Assembly: GCA_902363455.1 (NCBI GenBank)
Contig: CABJAC010000002.1
Location: forward strand, 114,502 to 178,501
Direction: 5' to 3'
Length of the DNA: 64,000 nucleotides
Origin: Caryophanales bacterium
GTDB taxonomy: Bacteria > Bacillota > Bacilli > Exiguobacteriales > Exiguobacteriaceae
The position numbers and the translations under genes were made by a program. This document shows positions 1 to 9,552 of this stretch, in pieces. Every line of letters starts with the position of its first letter. Positions within the stretch are counted from its first letter, which is position 1. Under the pieces are notes generated by a model that was not told the DNA's origin, ran no database searches, and saw nothing but the letters and a program-made list of their open reading frames with translations.

Positions 1-1148
1 GGAATCGGGCTGGATGAGAAAGTGCCACACTTCTCTACTTTCGGAAAAAATTACGTCCGGCGTTTTCAGGACACGGATGTGTTCGAAACCATCTTTTATC
101 GTATCCTCTCACAAGCTGTCGATGCTGGGTTCGTGGACCCTTCGGTCCTATTCATGGATTCCACACACATCAAGGCGAACGCGAACAAACGGAAATTCAA
201 GAAGAAAAAGATTGTCCGTCGCGCTATCCAACAGTATAAAGAAGAACTCGATTTGGAAATCAACGAGGATCGGGTACTTCATGGAAAAAAGCCCTTCACC
301 CCCAAGGAGAGCCGTCTTGAAACAAGGGAAATCAAGGAAAGTACGACAGATCCCGAGAGTGGTTATTACGTGAAGGGGGAACGTGAACGACTATTCGCTT
401 ATTCTTGCCATACAGCCTGTGATCGAAATGGCTTCGTACTTGGATTGATCCTCACACCTGGCAATGTACATGATAGTAAAATGCTTGAACCTCTTCTTGA
501 GTCCGTCAGTCATCGTTTTGGTCAGCCATTCGCTGTCGTAGCTGACTCTGCCTACAAGACCATCCAACTCGCACGTCATCTCCTTCAACGAAACATCTTA
601 CCGGTTTTTCCTTATACCCGCCCCAGAGGGGTGAAAGGAATGTTCAAAACGAAAGACTTCTATTACGATGAATACTATGACTGTTATTTGTGTCCTAAGA
701 ATCAAGTTCTTCGTTATCGGACGACCAATCGAGAGGGCTATCAGGAATACGTCTCTGACCCCACAATCTGTGCGTCGTGCTCTTTTCTTTCAAGATGCAC
801 GAAGAGCCAAGAGAATAAAAAAATGATCCTGCGTCATGTCTGGCAGGAAGCAATGGATGAGGTGGAGCATTTACGGCATACTTCCGTGAATCGTGCATTG
901 TATCGAAAACGACAGGAGACAATCGAACGTGTCTTCGCAGATGCAAAAGAAAAGCATGGCATGCGTTGGGCCCGATATCGTGGTCTGAAAAAAACAACGC
1001 TACAAGCGATGCTTACTTTTAGTGCCCTGAACCTCAAAAAATTAGCGAACTGGTCATGGGATTCCGGTGGGAATCCTTATTTTTCACATCACTTTATACG
1101 ACTACATAAGACAAACCCTCATTTCAACGTTGAAATGAGGGTTTGTCT
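1..1148 (+). mobile_element. IS1182-family insertion sequence, left part outside the window
   Basis: The window opens inside a transposase gene of the IS1182 type, so the left terminus and the N-terminal part of the transposase are missing. The right limit is set at the end of a perfect 40-base palindrome (1109-1148), the last strongly structured sequence before the flanking chromosomal gene for HemAT. The exact right inverted repeat cannot be defined without the left end, so this boundary is an inference. Confidence 0.6.
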
Positions 1149-1272
1149 ACGATCTGAGGACCGATCCGTAATGGATTGGTCCTTTTGTTTAGTCAAAACG
1201 AATTGGAAACAAGACATATTGCTGCTGGAATTATGCGTTGACTTCAGAAGCCGCGACGAGATCCGTTGTTAA
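1..1272 (+). CDS. IS1182-family transposase, 5'-truncated by the window edge
   Basis: The frame is open from base 1 ([11 protein letters not shown]...) with no start in the window. It encodes a DDE transposase: a first catalytic Asp in [13 protein letters not shown], a second in VVADSAYKT, and the Glu in [15 protein letters not shown], the order and local sequence expected of the IS1182 family. A cysteine cluster ([10 protein letters not shown]) lies between the second Asp and the Glu, also usual for this family. The familiar C-terminal block LNLKKLANW ends near base 1050. Beyond it the frame reads on through the 1109-1148 palindrome and a second hairpin, and stops only at 1270-1272, inside the 3' end of the opposite-strand hemAT. 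This tail looks non-native, so the original stop may have been lost or the element's right end rearranged. Whether it is still active cannot be judged. Confidence 0.85.
   Translation, partial: GIGLDEKVPHFSTFGKNYVRRFQDTDVFETIFYRILSQAVDAGFVDPSVLFMDSTHIKANANKRKFKKKKIVRRAIQQYKEELDLEINEDRVLHGKKPFTPKESRLETREIKESTTDPESGYYVKGERERLFAYSCHTACDRNGFVLGLILTPGNVHDSKMLEPLLESVSHRFGQPFAVVADSAYKTIQLARHLLQRNILPVFPYTRPRGVKGMFKTKDFYYDEYYDCYLCPKNQVLRYRTTNREGYQEYVSDPTICASCSFLSRCTKSQENKKMILRHVWQEAMDEVEHLRHTSVNRALYRKRQETIERVFADAKEKHGMRWARYRGLKKTTLQAMLTFSALNLKKLANWSWDSGGNPYFSHHFIRLHKTNPHFNVEMRVCLRSEDRSVMDWSFCLVKTNWKQDILLLELCVDFRSRDEIRC
1109..1148. repeat. Perfect 40-bp palindrome near the right end of the IS
   Basis: Two exactly complementary 20-base arms with no spacer (left 1109-1128, right 1129-1148). 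The DNA could form a cruciform and the RNA a long hairpin. No T-run follows on the plus strand. It may be part of the IS terminus or a block to read-through from flanking genes. Confidence 0.75.
1157..1190 (+). terminator. Rho-independent terminator after the transposase
   Basis: Stem 1157-1167 pairs with 1173-1183 (one G-U pair) around a 5-base loop and is followed by TTTTGTTT. It would end transcription from the IS before it runs into hemAT antisense. Confidence 0.6.
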
Positions 1273-2538
1273 GGCAGACAACCCTTGTGTCGTTTGACTG
1301 ATGCCTTGAATTGTTTGGACGATTTGACTTAAATCATTTTTATTGCGGCCGAACATGTCCAAATAGTTTTCCATCTCTTTTTTAACGGTGTGAATCCCGA
1401 CTTTCACTTGTTGTAACTCATTGCGAGAAGCGGAGTTCGAGCGCGTAATGTCTTCCATCTGAGATACCAGTTCGTTGATGTTGCCGTTGTTTTTTTGAAT
1501 TAACGTATTGATGCTGCTGCTGAGTAACTTCGCATTTTCCGCCAAGTTGCGGACTTCGATTGCAACGACGGAGAAACCTTTCCCGTGTTCACCGGCCCGG
1601 GCGGCTTCAATCGATGCATTCAAAGCAAGCAAGTTCGTCTGATTCGCGATGTCTTCAATTCCTTGCGTCATCTTGACGATTTCGTCCGACGTCGTTTTCA
1701 GTTGCTGAATGCTCGTCAATGACGTGCTGACTTGTTCCGTCGATTGGACGAATTGTTGCTCCATTTTTTCCATCTGTGTTTCATTTTCTGATGTCAATCC
1801 GACCAGATTACGGCTTGTTTTTTCCGTTTGATCGGTTTCGGATAAGATTTGTGTCGCGCGACGACTCGTTTCCGAGATCGCACCTTCCGTCTGTTCAACG
1901 GTACTTGCGACTTCCTGGCTGACACGAACAACGTCTTGCAACAGACGGCTTCGTGATTCGTTTGCCACACTGACTTCCTGTAAACGGGCGTCTACGTATT
2001 GACTCGTCACGATTTGCGCATCGAGATTCATCGCGTGGTTGAGCGCTAAAATGGCATTCGACAACTGCGCCGGATCGTGTTGGAAATGCTCGACGATTTT
2101 CGGAATCAACAGTGTATTAAACGCTGCGTAAGAAGCGATGAACCAGGTCACCGGGACGAAGTTGCGGTTATGCGTTTTCCCCATGCGGGTCCGCATCGCC
2201 AAGAACTTATCATCCATGTTACCGGTCAATAAACTGCCGAAGTAGTCAGCAAAAACTTTCTTCAGCCGTTCCCGTGTCGAGGAGTTTTGAGCAATCTGGA
2301 CCATTTCTGGATGCAGAAGCAAATGATCGAGTACTTGCTCGAGGACTTCGTCCAAGACGCTGTTGACGACAGGTGCCATCGCTTTTAAAGTTTGCAAGTG
2401 TTCTTCCGTGTAGCCCATGTATTCTAAGCGTCCTGTTAAGCTTGGATCACTTGTTTTCGTAATAAGTCGTTTGTCTGGAAATCCGATTGTCGCCTGATAA
2501 GTCGACGTCGATGATTTAGCTTTAAATGGATTGCGCAC
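1231..2538 (-). CDS. hemAT: HemAT-like globin-coupled aerotaxis transducer
   Basis: Soluble oxygen-sensing chemoreceptor, 435 residues, close to the 432 of B. subtilis HemAT. Residues about 20-185 form the protoglobin sensor. His123 in MGKTHNRNF sits at the same number as the haem-ligating proximal His of the B. subtilis protein and is followed by the typical VTWFIASY helix. Residues about 200-435 are a methyl-accepting signalling domain whose hairpin tip contains [19 protein letters not shown] and then [16 protein letters not shown]. No transmembrane segment is visible, as expected. Known role of the family: haem binds oxygen and the protein controls CheA activity for aerotaxis. It stands alone, convergent with the IS. 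A sigma-D-like promoter (2587-2614) fits control with the motility regulon. The GTG/ATG-proximal region has no strong competing start. Confidence 0.92.
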   Translation of the reverse strand: MRNPFKAKSSTSTYQATIGFPDKRLITKTSDPSLTGRLEYMGYTEEHLQTLKAMAPVVNSVLDEVLEQVLDHLLLHPEMVQIAQNSSTRERLKKVFADYFGSLLTGNMDDKFLAMRTRMGKTHNRNFVPVTWFIASYAAFNTLLIPKIVEHFQHDPAQLSNAILALNHAMNLDAQIVTSQYVDARLQEVSVANESRSRLLQDVVRVSQEVASTVEQTEGAISETSRRATQILSETDQTEKTSRNLVGLTSENETQMEKMEQQFVQSTEQVSTSLTSIQQLKTTSDEIVKMTQGIEDIANQTNLLALNASIEAARAGEHGKGFSVVAIEVRNLAENAKLLSSSINTLIQKNNGNINELVSQMEDITRSNSASRNELQQVKVGIHTVKKEMENYLDMFGRNKNDLSQIVQTIQGISQTTQGLSALTTDLVAASEVNA

Positions 2539-2586
2539 GATTTGCCCCCGATTTTCTTATAATTAAGATTTTTAGTGTCTTGTTTG

Positions 2587-2614
2587 TTATCGGCTGTTTC
2601 TAGAAATCCGATAA
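2587..2614 (-). promoter_or_regulatory. Sigma-D-like promoter for hemAT
   Basis: On the minus strand GCCGATAA (2587-2594) matches 7 of 8 positions of the Bacillus sigma-D -10 element GCCGATAT. A poorer -35 (TTAT, 2611-2614) lies 16 bases upstream. The position about 50 bases before the start codon is suitable. Confidence 0.5.
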
Positions 2615-2663
2615 TCGTTTTCTATAAAATTTAGTTGTTGCGAATAAAACATTGACCTGAAAC

Positions 2664-2691
2664 AAAAAAACTCACGGTCTTGGACCATGAG
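2664..2691 (-). terminator. Terminator after the 74-residue ORF
   Basis: On the minus strand a 9-bp stem (2683-2691 with 2671-2679, one G-U pair) with a 3-base loop is followed by a run of seven T residues. Confidence 0.75.
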
Positions 2692-2744
2692 TGAAATGAC
2701 CTCTTCTGAAGTGAAGGGCACATGCTATATGTGTCAGGCAATAA

Positions 2745-2969
2745 TTAGACAGGCTGATCCTCTTGAAAGGCTTTTTTAGCATCGACAATCGTTCGCATCC
2801 GGCTTACACACCCTTGAACGAATTGAATGTCGATCGACGTAAAGCGAGTGACAGGTCCTTTGGCTGACTCAGCGCTGAATGTGAAGGTTCCGAGATTCCA
2901 AAGTTCGATTTTAAATCGTTTTCCTTTGTTGTCATCGAAGTGTTCTACGAATTCGATTTTCGGTACCAT
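2745..2969 (-). CDS. Conserved-looking small protein of unknown function (74 aa)
   Basis: I do not recognise this family. The protein is 74 residues, soluble, starts MVPKIEFVEHFDD and has a mixed beta/alpha appearance with one cysteine (VQGCVSR). An excellent ribosome binding site (AAGGAGGGG) stands at the right distance before the ATG, and a good terminator lies downstream (2664-2691), so it is very probably a real single-gene transcript. It lies between hemAT and the copper export operon, on the same strand as both, but is separated from each by a terminator. The context therefore gives no firm clue to its role. Confidence 0.7.
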   Translation of the reverse strand: MVPKIEFVEHFDDNKGKRFKIELWNLGTFTFSAESAKGPVTRFTSIDIQFVQGCVSRMRTIVDAKKAFQEDQPV

Positions 2970-3010
2970 ACGAACCCCTCCTTGTTAAACCATTCCCGAT
3001 TTATCAGAAA

Positions 3011-3047
3011 TAAAAAAGCCAAACTGCGTGTTTCAGGCAGTTTGGCT
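3011..3047 (-). terminator. Terminator of the csoR-copA-copZ operon
   Basis: 11-bp perfect stem (3037-3047 with 3017-3027) and a TTTTTTATT tail on the minus strand, directly after the copZ stop codon. Confidence 0.85.
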
Positions 3048-3055
3048 CAAACTAT

Positions 3056-3262
3056 TTAAGCAGACGGAACGTCGTATCCGATTTCTTCGATGGCGTCAAC
3101 AAGGCGATCTGTCGCGATGTCTTCGTGTGTCACTGTGACAGTGTTGTCAGCAAGTGAAACCGTTGCATTCGTTACCCCGTCCAATTCATTGAGTGCCGAT
3201 TCGACACTCGCTTTGCAGTGGTTACATGTCATACCGATGACAGGAATGGTTGTTTCTTTCAT
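3056..3262 (-). CDS. copZ: Copper chaperone CopZ
   Basis: 68-residue heavy-metal-associated domain protein with the Cu(I) binding motif GMTCNHC near residue 10 and the usual ferredoxin-like beta-alpha-beta pattern ending in EEIGYDV. Known role: carries cytosolic Cu(I) to CopA and to CsoR. Its ATG overlaps the copA stop by 4 bases (ATGA), so it is translationally coupled and is the last gene of csoR-copA-copZ. In B. subtilis the order is csoR-copZ-copA, so the two last genes are swapped here. Confidence 0.95.
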   Translation of the reverse strand: MKETTIPVIGMTCNHCKASVESALNELDGVTNATVSLADNTVTVTHEDIATDRLVDAIEEIGYDVPSA

Positions 3263-5391
3263 GATAGATGTCCTCCTTTAGATAATGGAATACGTTTTAA
3301 GCGTAACGCATTTGTGACGACGGAAACAGAGCTGAATGCCATGGCAGCACCTGCGACCCAAGGGGCGAGGAGGCCGAGGCAGGCGATCGGAATCCCGATC
3401 GTGTTGTATCCGAGGGCGAAAACCAGATTTTGCCGAATGTTTTTCATCGTCTGTTCACTGAGCCGAATGGCAGTGACGACTTGTTGCAGGTCATGCCCAA
3501 GCAGAGTGACGTCTGCCGCTTCGAGTGCGACGTCTGTCCCGCTGCCAAGCGCAATCCCGACATTTGCTGTCGCCAGTGCTGGCGCATCATTGATGCCGTC
3601 CCCGACCATGGCGACCCGCCGTCCCGTTGCCTGCAATGCTTTGACGTGGTCGGCTTTTTCAACCGGTAACACATCAGCGAAGACGTGATCTTGTGGAATA
3701 CCAAGTTCGACTGCCAGCTGGTCCGCGACTTCCTGCCGGTCCCCGGTCAACAGGTAGACTGCTTTTGTTTGTTGCAGCTCTTGAATGACCTGCTTGGTGG
3801 TAGGTTTCAGTTCATCCCGGATGGCGTATCCGGCTTTGATTTCCTGATCAACGGCGACATACACGAATGTAGCGCCGGCAGCCGACCAGTCGGGAAGAGG
3901 GAGGTTACGTTCCCGCATCATGCGTGCCGATCCGACGATCACGTCACGCCCTAAAATCATGCCGCTGACACCTCGTCCGGCATCAACGGTGAAGCGGTCG
4001 ATGTCAAAGACGACATCCCGTTCCTCCGTAATCGCATGAGCAAGCGGGTGTTCTGATTTTTTCTCAAGTGCTGCCGCAAAATCAAGTGCTTCCTCCTGAC
4101 CAAACGTCTTGACGACGACAGGCCGGCCAACTGTCAACGTTCCCGTCTTATCAAAGACAATGGCGTCGACATGCTGTAACGACTCGAGTTGCGCACCACC
4201 TTTAAATAACACACCATGTTCGGCACCTTTGCCCGTTCCGACCATGATGGAAGTCGGTGTCGCAAGTCCAAGCGCACACGGACAGGCGATGACAAGCACG
4301 GCGATTGCCGGACGAATGGCTTCCGCGAACGAACCGGTCGTCCACCACCAGACTGCTAATGTCAGTAAGGCGATGGCGACGACAATCGGAACGAAGACAC
4401 CGGAAATCCGGTCGGCCTGCCGCTGAATCGGCGCTTTTTCCGTCTGCGCTTGTTCGACGACGCGGATGATGTTCGCAAGCATTGTCTCCTGACCAACTTT
4501 GGTAGCTGCGATCACGAGATGCCCGTTCGTGTTTAATGTGCCTCCTATAACAGTATCGTTGTTCGTTTTATGAACCGGAAGTGGTTCACCGGTCAACATC
4601 GATTCGTCGAGATAGGCATCGCCGGATACAATCTGTCCGTCCACCGGGATTTTTTGTCCCGGTTTCACGACGAGCTGCATCCCGGTTTGGATCTGATCCA
4701 TCGGGACCGTCCGTTCGACGCCTTGTTCCAGGACAACCGCATCGGTCGCCTGTAAGGAAAGAAGACTTTTAATGGCACCTGTCGTTTGTTGTTTAGCACG
4801 GTCCTCGAGGACTTTTCCAAGAAGGACAAGTGTGATCAAAACGGCGCTGGTCTCAAAATAGAGATTCGGCATCGCCGGATGGATCAGCATTTCCGCGATT
4901 GAATAAAAGTAGGCAGCCGATGTCCCAAGGGCCACGAGGACATCCATATTGGCGCTTCCGCTGCGAAGACTCTTATAGGCTCCGATATAGAATGGAGCAC
5001 CGATGACGAACTGAACCGGTGTCGCCAGCGTCAATTGGAGCCATGGATTCATCAGGAATGGTAGATGAATCGGACTATTCGGAATGTGTGACACCATACT
5101 GAGTAACAACGGCAAGGACAATAGGGCGGCGATCCAAAAGCGGTAGAGCATCCGGCGGTTTTGAACCTGTTCGTGCGGAGCTGTCTTAAGCGTGGCACTG
5201 TAGCCGACTTTTTTTATCTTATCGAGGATCGTCTGCTCTTCCATGTCGTCCGGAACCGCAATTCGGGCGGTCTCAAGTGGCAAGTTGACCGTCGCTTCGA
5301 CACCATCCATCCGATTTAAGACCTTTTCAATCCGTGCGGAGCAGGCAGCACAGGTCATGCCTTCGATGTTGAGTTCAATTGTTTTCGACAT
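3259..5391 (-). CDS. copA: Copper-exporting P1B-type ATPase CopA
   Basis: 710-residue Cu(I) efflux ATPase. One N-terminal metal-binding domain carries GMTCAAC (residues 11-17); B. subtilis CopA has two such domains and about 800 residues, so this is the short form. Further marks: the transmembrane CPC motif in [11 protein letters not shown] (about residue 369), the phosphorylation site DKTGT (about 412), the [10 protein letters not shown] motif, and GDGINDAP (about 595). It sits in the cytoplasmic membrane and pumps Cu(I) out at the cost of ATP. It follows csoR by 12 bases and overlaps copZ by 4, giving one regulated operon. Confidence 0.96.
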   Translation of the reverse strand: MSKTIELNIEGMTCAACSARIEKVLNRMDGVEATVNLPLETARIAVPDDMEEQTILDKIKKVGYSATLKTAPHEQVQNRRMLYRFWIAALLSLPLLLSMVSHIPNSPIHLPFLMNPWLQLTLATPVQFVIGAPFYIGAYKSLRSGSANMDVLVALGTSAAYFYSIAEMLIHPAMPNLYFETSAVLITLVLLGKVLEDRAKQQTTGAIKSLLSLQATDAVVLEQGVERTVPMDQIQTGMQLVVKPGQKIPVDGQIVSGDAYLDESMLTGEPLPVHKTNNDTVIGGTLNTNGHLVIAATKVGQETMLANIIRVVEQAQTEKAPIQRQADRISGVFVPIVVAIALLTLAVWWWTTGSFAEAIRPAIAVLVIACPCALGLATPTSIMVGTGKGAEHGVLFKGGAQLESLQHVDAIVFDKTGTLTVGRPVVVKTFGQEEALDFAAALEKKSEHPLAHAITEERDVVFDIDRFTVDAGRGVSGMILGRDVIVGSARMMRERNLPLPDWSAAGATFVYVAVDQEIKAGYAIRDELKPTTKQVIQELQQTKAVYLLTGDRQEVADQLAVELGIPQDHVFADVLPVEKADHVKALQATGRRVAMVGDGINDAPALATANVGIALGSGTDVALEAADVTLLGHDLQQVVTAIRLSEQTMKNIRQNLVFALGYNTIGIPIACLGLLAPWVAGAAMAFSSVSVVTNALRLKRIPLSKGGHLS

Positions 5392-5403
5392 CTGAATCCC
5401 TCC

Positions 5404-5700
5404 TTACTTCTTGAGACGAGCGATGACGGCCATCAGTTCATCGACATACACATCCGTTTCCTCGTTACCGGTTGCAGCATCGTGCATACACATCTTGACG
5501 TGACGTTCGATGATTTGCAGCTCGACTTGCCGGAGTGCGGCCTGAATCGATGCGGTTTGGGTCAAGATATCGATACAATAGCGGTCTTCCGCGACCATGT
5601 TGGCAATGCCGCGGACTTGACCTTCAATCCGTTTTAATCGTTTCGTCAAGGCATCTTGTTCCTCGGAGGAGCGGGGAACAAGCGGATGATCATGCGCCAT
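5404..5700 (-). CDS. csoR: Copper-sensing repressor CsoR
   Basis: 98-residue all-helical repressor of the CsoR/RcnR family. The Cu(I) ligand set Cys42 (DRYCIDIL), His67 (ERHVKM) and Cys71 (KMCMH) matches the C-H-C signature of true CsoR, which separates it from formaldehyde- or nickel-sensing relatives. Known role: binds the operator without copper and releases it when Cu(I) binds. The start has a good AAGGAGGTG-type ribosome binding site (in 5704-5715). It is the first gene of the copper export operon and a likely operator lies at 5751-5765. Confidence 0.94.
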   Translation of the reverse strand: MAHDHPLVPRSSEEQDALTKRLKRIEGQVRGIANMVAEDRYCIDILTQTASIQAALRQVELQIIERHVKMCMHDAATGNEETDVYVDELMAVIARLKK

Positions 5701-5750
5701 GAGAAGGCACCTCCTTTTGGTTTCTTTGTCTAGTTCGACTATATCATATA

Positions 5751-5765
5751 GGTATGGGGGGTACC
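5751..5765 (-). promoter_or_regulatory. CsoR-like operator upstream of csoR
   Basis: Imperfect palindrome with GGTA at one end and TACC at the other around a G-tract (C-tract on the coding strand), the GC-rich type of site bound by CsoR. It overlaps the promoter region; a TATGATAT -10-like sequence lies just downstream toward csoR. Direct inspection only; no footprint is implied. Confidence 0.6.
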
Positions 5766-5783
5766 AGTATAAAGATTCAAGAT

Positions 5784-5816
5784 AAAAACCGCTTCATCCA
5801 AAAGGACAAAGCGGTT
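5784..5816 (-). terminator. Terminator of the MFS exporter gene
   Basis: 8-bp perfect stem (5809-5816 with 5787-5794) followed by a T-rich tail on the minus strand, 17 bases past the stop codon. Confidence 0.7.
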
Positions 5817-5832
5817 GTAAGAACTAAGCGAT

Positions 5833-7365
5833 TTACTGGTTTGAGACTTGCGGTTTGACGATTTGTTCGTTCAATGACCGGTTGCTGATGATGTCTTCGG
5901 CTTGTGTCGCTCGTTTGATGAAGAACGAGAGCACAAACGCAAGACCGGCGATAAACGTCGAGATGAAGAAGGCATAGTTGATGCCGTCGAGCGTCGCTTG
6001 CATGACGATTTGCTGCTTCATGGCAGCAGCAGCCTCGGCAGTCGGTTGACTCGTCATATTTTTTGCGGCTTCCTGCGCGAGTTCTGTCCCGCGTGTTTTC
6101 GCATGGGTCGACATGATCGTGACGAGCAGAGCTGTTCCGATGGCACCGGAGACTTGCTGTAACGTATTGTTCATCGCTGTCCCGTGCGGATAGTAACGGG
6201 TAGGCAACTGGTTCAGTCCGTTAGTCGAAACCGGCATCATGACCATCGACATCCCGAACATCCGGAGAGAATAAAGGATGATCAAGTGGGTATACGTCGT
6301 ATCCATCTCAAGCTGACTGAAGTAGTAACTCGTGACGACCGTGATGAATAGTCCGGTAATCGCCAGCGGACGTCCGCCAATCTTATCAAACAGTTTCCCG
6401 TTGATCGGCGACATGACAGCCATCAAGATTGCTCCCGGCAGTAACATCAGACCGGCATCGAGCGGAGAGATCCCGCGAATCGTCTGAACGTAGATCGGCA
6501 AGAGCAACATTCCGGAGAACATCGCGATTGTCACGACCATCGAGATGACCGACGACAAGGCGAACATCGGATACCGGTAAATTTTAAAGTTGAGCATCGG
6601 ACGTTCCATTTTCAATTGACGCAGGATAAACGTGACGAGGGCGACAACTCCGATGATCAAGGCCAAGATGACATGGAGACTGTCCCAACCTTTAGAACCG
6701 GCAGAACTGAAACCGTACAACAGACCTCCGAATCCAAAGGAAGACAAGACGACCGACGTAAAGTCGAGCTTGGCATTGGACCGTTCTTTGACATCACGGA
6801 GTAAAAAGAATCCAATAACAAGCACGATCAAGGCGATTGGCGTAATGAAATGGAACAACATCCGCCAATCGTAATGCTCGATGATCCAGCCGGATAGTGT
6901 CGGACCGATAGCCGGTGCGCCCATCATGATGAGACCGAAGAAGCCCATCGCGGTTCCGCGTTTTTCAATCGGGAAACTGACGAGCATGACGTTCATCAAA
7001 AGAGGCATCATGATGGCAGATCCGGAAGCCTGAATCATCCGACCGGCAAGCAGGACCGGAAAGGCATCCGCAAAGCCGGCGAGAATTGTCCCGAGTGAGA
7101 ACAAGGTCATCGCCAGTAAAAACAGGCGGCGGACCGAGAATTTTTGAATCAGGAAAGCGGAAGTCGGGATTAAAATCCCGTTAACGAGCATGAAACCCGT
7201 CGACAACCATTGAACGGTCGAGGTTTCAATGTTCAAATCCTTCATGATGGAAGGAAGGGCGATGTTAAGTAACGTGTTGTTTAAAAAAGCAATAAAGGCA
7301 CCGATCATCAGTACGGCAATGATGCCATAGGGGGGACGAGCGGAAGCAGATTTTTCGTGTTGCAT
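5833..7365 (-). CDS. DHA2-family (EmrB/QacA-type) MFS drug exporter
   Basis: About 510 residues with the many hydrophobic helices expected of a 14-TM DHA2 transporter. Family marks: the first helix ends FLNNTLLNIALPSI, the motif-A loop holds FLIQKFSVRRLFL, and the antiporter motif C lies in GFFGLIMMGAPAIGPTLSGWI. Known role of the family: proton-driven export of drugs or lipophilic cations from the cytoplasm. The open frame extends to 7398, but ATG 7365 (MQHEKSAS) has a strong AAGGAGG at proper spacing and is chosen. No regulator gene adjoins it, so the substrate cannot be predicted. It is a single gene with its own terminator. Confidence 0.9.
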   Translation of the reverse strand: MQHEKSASARPPYGIIAVLMIGAFIAFLNNTLLNIALPSIMKDLNIETSTVQWLSTGFMLVNGILIPTSAFLIQKFSVRRLFLLAMTLFSLGTILAGFADAFPVLLAGRMIQASGSAIMMPLLMNVMLVSFPIEKRGTAMGFFGLIMMGAPAIGPTLSGWIIEHYDWRMLFHFITPIALIVLVIGFFLLRDVKERSNAKLDFTSVVLSSFGFGGLLYGFSSAGSKGWDSLHVILALIIGVVALVTFILRQLKMERPMLNFKIYRYPMFALSSVISMVVTIAMFSGMLLLPIYVQTIRGISPLDAGLMLLPGAILMAVMSPINGKLFDKIGGRPLAITGLFITVVTSYYFSQLEMDTTYTHLIILYSLRMFGMSMVMMPVSTNGLNQLPTRYYPHGTAMNNTLQQVSGAIGTALLVTIMSTHAKTRGTELAQEAAKNMTSQPTAEAAAAMKQQIVMQATLDGINYAFFISTFIAGLAFVLSFFIKRATQAEDIISNRSLNEQIVKPQVSNQ

Positions 7366-7527
7366 GGGTTTCCTCCTTAATGAACTGGCAGTACACATTT
7401 CTATACGGTCGTTCTATCTGTTGTCTATCTTAATCTGATTTAACTTGAATTACAAATATTAATAGCTAAGAAAGATAATTTTATTTTTTGTAAACAAGAT
7501 GAATCGATAAGAGGGATCGTCTCATAT

Positions 7528-7580
7528 AAAAAAAGCGTCACTCCTTTTGCTTTGTTGAAAACAAAAGGGGTGACGCTTTA
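7528..7580 (-). terminator. Terminator of the aldehyde dehydrogenase - alsS - ytxJ operon
   Basis: Long stem (7531-7549 with 7562-7580, one mismatch) around a 12-base loop; on the minus strand it ends in a run of T residues. Confidence 0.85.
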
Positions 7581-7595
7581 ATAAAATGCATGTTA

Positions 7596-7922
7596 TTATC
7601 CGACGTGTGTCTGCAGGGCATCCATCGTAATGTCGTAATGCGAGGTCGTCCAAACGGCGCGTCCGTCCTGAATAAACAGCACTTGCGGCGACTCATGCCG
7701 GACATTGTAATGTTCTGCGATGTGATTCGACAAGGTCCGTGCTTCCTGAACCAACAAGTAAGCAGTCGGAACGGATGTCGTATCAGCATACTTCGTGTAC
7801 TCGGAAAAACCAGCCGAACTGATCGGGCAGGTCGTACTGTGTTTACAGATGACGAATGTCGTATGTTCTGAAACAAATTGATCAAAGTCGGAAAGCGATT
7901 GTAATTTTCTAAGCTGTGTCAT
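7596..7922 (-). CDS. ytxJ: YtxJ, bacillithiol-system redox protein (monothiol bacilliredoxin)
   Basis: 108 residues from the chosen ATG at 7922 (MTQLRKLQS), the usual length of YtxJ. A thioredoxin-fold protein with the motif STTCPIS around residue 30, the monothiol CPIS site of the family, followed by the expected beta strands (PQVLFIQDGR). Known or proposed role: reduction of bacillithiol mixed disulfides on proteins. A longer frame starting at 7955 would overlap the upstream gene. The 7922 start lies only 4 bases after the acetolactate synthase stop and uses GGGGGATG as its ribosome binding site, so it is the third gene of that operon. Bacillithiol use supports a Bacillales host. Confidence 0.88.
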   Translation of the reverse strand: MTQLRKLQSLSDFDQFVSEHTTFVICKHSTTCPISSAGFSEYTKYADTTSVPTAYLLVQEARTLSNHIAEHYNVRHESPQVLFIQDGRAVWTTSHYDITMDALQTHVG

Positions 7923-7926
7923 TCTA

Positions 7927-9552
7927 TCATCCCCCATAAGTTCGTAAACGGTCACTTAACTTCAGATTCTCCCTGTAATCGACCGGACAGTCAATTAAAA
8001 CGGGTCCGTCACTCAGGAAAGCTTGCTCGAGACAAGCAGCGAGTGTACCGTGTTCTCCGACACGCAGACCAAGTGCGCCAAAGGCGACAGCGAGTTGCAC
8101 GAGGTCCGGATTGTCGAATTCGATATAAGGTGCCCGTCCGTAAGCTTGCTGTTGTTTCCATTCGATCAGTCCATACGTCCCGTCGCGCCAGATGATGACG
8201 ACGATCGGCAACTTCAGCCGAACAGCCGTCTCAAGATCCTGACCGTTCATTAAAAAGGCCCCGTCACCTGACGCACAGAGGACACGCCGGTCCGGATAAA
8301 GCAGTTTCGCGGCGATGGCACTTGATAACCCGTACCCCATCGAAGAAAAGCCGTTCGAAATGAACAATTGATTCGGACGTGTCGTTTGAAAATGCCGCCC
8401 GAGCCAAACTTTATGCGCGCCGACATCGGAAAAGACCATCCCGTCCGAACCGGTCGCCTGTTCCAGTTCCCGGACGATGCTTTGCGGATGAAGCGGCAGT
8501 GCCATCGAGTAGGGTGCCTGAATTTCCTTGCGTAATCGATCACGGTCTTGTTGCCAACCGGACCAGGCACGATTCGGCACGTCTTCGGCAAGTAACCGTA
8601 ACGTATCCGGCAAAGAACCAATCAAATTGGCGACGACCGGATAATACTGGTCCACCTCATGTTGATTCGTGTCGATATGGAGGACCGGTGTCCGGTTCGG
8701 GTTCCATTTCGACGGCGGCAGTTCCGTAATGTCATAACCAATTGCGATGATTAGATCGCTTTGGTCGATGATGCGTTGATTATAATCAGCGTTTGGCAGG
8801 CCGATCGTGTGAGCAGCGAGCTCGTGGTCGGACGCAATCGTTCCTTTTCCCATCATCGTCTCGACGACGGGGACACCTAAACGTTCGACGAAGTGACGAA
8901 AGGCATCCGTCGCTCCGCTCCGGTTGATGCCAAATCCTGCGATGACAACAGGTTTTGTCGCGTGCTCGATCTGTTGCAAGACAGCACTGTCCTTGACCGA
9001 GGTCGGATGCAGATACGTTGGAGCACTATCCACAAGCAAAGGAGTTTTGGCATCGACGTCAGCTTTAGCGATGTCTTCCGGGAAGGAGATGTGGGTCGCG
9101 CCCGGTTTTTCGGAAGCAGCTTGAGCAAACGCCTGACGGACGACTTCTGAAATGACTTCACCGGAAGAAATCGATGTACTGGATTTTGTAATCGGTTGAT
9201 ACATCTCAACCAAATCGAACATCTGATGCGAGGCTTTATGTTGCCGCCACGTCGCCCCTTGCCCGGTAATCGCGACGACCGGAGAATGATCCATCGTCGC
9301 ACTGGCGATACCGGTCATCATATTCGTTGCGCCGGGTCCGAGCGTCGAAAGGCAGACGCCGGGGCGTCCGCTCAATCGGCCGAACATCGAGGCCATGAAT
9401 GCCGCGTTTGTTTCATGACGTGTCGTCACGAAGGTGATGTCTGATTTACTGATCGCTTCGAGTAACGTAATGTTCTCTTCCCCCGGCACACCGAAAATGT
9501 GTGTCACACCTTCTGCTTCGAGACAGTCGACGAACCGTTCAGCGGCGTTCAT
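7927..9552 (-). CDS. alsS: Acetolactate synthase, large (catabolic-type) subunit
   Basis: 541-residue thiamin-diphosphate enzyme. Glu47 in TRHETNAAF is the cofactor-activating glutamate. The ThDP/Mg motif runs from GDGAFLMNGQDLE (about residue 428) to the Asp-Gly of WRDGTYG. Central and C-terminal PYR/PP domains complete the fold. Known reaction: two pyruvate to 2-acetolactate plus CO2, leading to acetoin. No small regulatory subunit follows, which favours the catabolic AlsS type. Related ThDP carboligases or decarboxylases cannot be fully excluded from sequence alone. Its ATG overlaps the stop of the aldehyde dehydrogenase gene by 4 bases, so the two enzymes are coupled. That pairing, rather than the usual alsS-alsD, is unusual. 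Confidence 0.82.
   Translation of the reverse strand: MNAAERFVDCLEAEGVTHIFGVPGEENITLLEAISKSDITFVTTRHETNAAFMASMFGRLSGRPGVCLSTLGPGATNMMTGIASATMDHSPVVAITGQGATWRQHKASHQMFDLVEMYQPITKSSTSISSGEVISEVVRQAFAQAASEKPGATHISFPEDIAKADVDAKTPLLVDSAPTYLHPTSVKDSAVLQQIEHATKPVVIAGFGINRSGATDAFRHFVERLGVPVVETMMGKGTIASDHELAAHTIGLPNADYNQRIIDQSDLIIAIGYDITELPPSKWNPNRTPVLHIDTNQHEVDQYYPVVANLIGSLPDTLRLLAEDVPNRAWSGWQQDRDRLRKEIQAPYSMALPLHPQSIVRELEQATGSDGMVFSDVGAHKVWLGRHFQTTRPNQLFISNGFSSMGYGLSSAIAAKLLYPDRRVLCASGDGAFLMNGQDLETAVRLKLPIVVIIWRDGTYGLIEWKQQQAYGRAPYIEFDNPDLVQLAVAFGALGLRVGEHGTLAACLEQAFLSDGPVLIDCPVDYRENLKLSDRLRTYGG

Noticed and set aside
3218..4755. Several open frames on the plus strand inside copA
   Set aside because: Shadows of the strongly supported copA frame; their products are Cys/Arg-rich without domain sense.
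7923..7955. Upstream start for ytxJ at 7955
   Set aside because: It would overlap the end of the acetolactate synthase gene and exceed the usual YtxJ length; ATG 7922 has a proper ribosome binding site.
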